6,180 nt of DNA from Halieaceae bacterium. GTDB lineage: Bacteria > Pseudomonadota > Gammaproteobacteria > Pseudomonadales > Halieaceae. Numbering within the stretch: the first letter of the stretch is position 1; each line of letters opens with the position of its first letter. Location of the stretch: contig JABIZW010000017.1 in the NCBI GenBank assembly GCA_018666295.1, positions 1-6,180 on the forward strand, read 5' to 3'. The notes beneath the pieces are model-generated. The model did no database searches, had not been told where the DNA came from, and saw only the letters and a program-made list of their open reading frames with translations. Made by a program: the position numbers and the translations under genes. Shown here in pieces: positions 5,694-6,180 of this stretch.

Positions 5694-6180
5694 GTGGAAA
5701 TAAACGCCTTTCAGCGCTGGAATAGCGATCTAGCGAACATTGTTGCTCACGTGGGCGAACCCATTTTTTTTCAGCAGGTGTTTGCAGCAATCGAGGCGCA
5801 GGTGCCCGTGGCATTGCCGCAAGCCTGGCTCTACCACAAAGACTTGCCGCCTAAACTCCTTGATCACAAAATCGCAAAAGAAGCCTACGCCTCTCAAGTC
5901 GATGAATATCTTGAGGGTCCCTACCGAGAAGACCCCTTTTTTAAGATTTCACTGAGCGCCCCTAGGAATAACTGCTATCGGTTATCGCGATTGATTACCG
6001 GCAACTTCGAAGACAGCAGCTATCACCGAGACTACTACGGCAGTACAGGTACCGTTGATGAAGCCATTATCGTGACGCGGCTTGGTGACGGCAGCGTCGT
6101 CAACATCAGCCTCATGCGACTCGGGAGCCATGGTGAGTTTAGTGATGGAGAATACAACTGGCTCTACAGCGTTAGCCAAG
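5694..6180 (+). CDS. Probable LuxR-type transcriptional regulator, N-terminal part only (cut by window edge)
   Basis: An open frame runs from a GTG at 5694 to the window end (162 codons) with no stop. AGGA at 5681-5684 lies 9 nt upstream of the GTG, and there is no in-frame ATG near the start, so ATG-based calling misses it. The protein has YLEGPYREDPFF (72-83) and YHRDYYGSTGTVDE (110-123), followed by a beta-rich stretch (AIIVTRLGDGSVVNISLMRL). From memory this pattern matches the N-terminal sensor-like half of LuxR-family helix-turn-helix regulators common in marine gammaproteobacteria and pseudomonads. The expected C-terminal GerE/LuxR DNA-binding domain would lie beyond 6180 and cannot be confirmed. 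There is no signal peptide or membrane segment. No ligand can be inferred, and there is no luxI-type gene in view. Coding status is well supported; the family call is moderate. Confidence 0.7.
   Translation, partial: MEINAFQRWNSDLANIVAHVGEPIFFQQVFAAIEAQVPVALPQAWLYHKDLPPKLLDHKIAKEAYASQVDEYLEGPYREDPFFKISLSAPRNNCYRLSRLITGNFEDSSYHRDYYGSTGTVDEAIIVTRLGDGSVVNISLMRLGSHGEFSDGEYNWLYSVSQ

Noticed and set aside
5982..6179. Minus-strand 65-codon frame at the right edge.
   Set aside because: It is antisense to the LuxR-like frame, which has coherent motifs and a ribosome binding site; no independent support.

Overview
This window looks like ordinary housekeeping chromosome from a gammaproteobacterium. The AspRS, RuvC, RuvA and ProRS read like those of Pseudomonas and E. 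coli. The order HU-like / fmdB-type / aspS / ruvC / ruvA, with proS close by, resembles the pseudomonad aspS-ruv neighbourhood. A marine, Cellvibrionales-like or pseudomonad-related lineage is my guess; the sequence alone cannot fix the genus.

Layout. A leftward (minus-strand) block runs from about 3673 to the left edge. It holds a small HU-family DNA-binding protein with a lysine-rich tail, a short FmdB-type zinc-ribbon protein, aspartyl-tRNA synthetase (aspS), Holliday-junction resolvase ruvC, and the first 181 codons of ruvA, which is cut by the window edge. fmdB-aspS (25 nt gap) and ruvC-ruvA (18 nt gap) are tightly packed. HU-fmdB (111 nt) and aspS-ruvC (65 nt) have room for regulatory signals. 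Rightward, divergent from the HU gene across about 200 bp, is a complete prolyl-tRNA synthetase (proS) of the long bacterial type with the editing insertion. After a 108-nt gap comes the start of a gene whose product resembles the N-terminal, non-DNA-binding region of LuxR-type regulators. It begins at a GTG and is cut by the right edge.

The genes serve two processes: tRNA charging (aspS, proS) and branch migration and resolution of Holliday junctions (ruvC, ruvA, presumably ruvB beyond the left edge). The HU-like protein probably binds or bends DNA. The zinc-ribbon protein has no assigned function.

I found no mobile element, CRISPR array, tRNA/rRNA gene or novel multi-gene system. The points most worth a second look are an AspRS residue (His30) suggesting a non-discriminating enzyme, the absence of yebC between aspS and ruvC, a probable GTG start for the HU-like protein that adds ten residues, and dyad-symmetric sequences in the leaders of fmdB and the LuxR-like gene.
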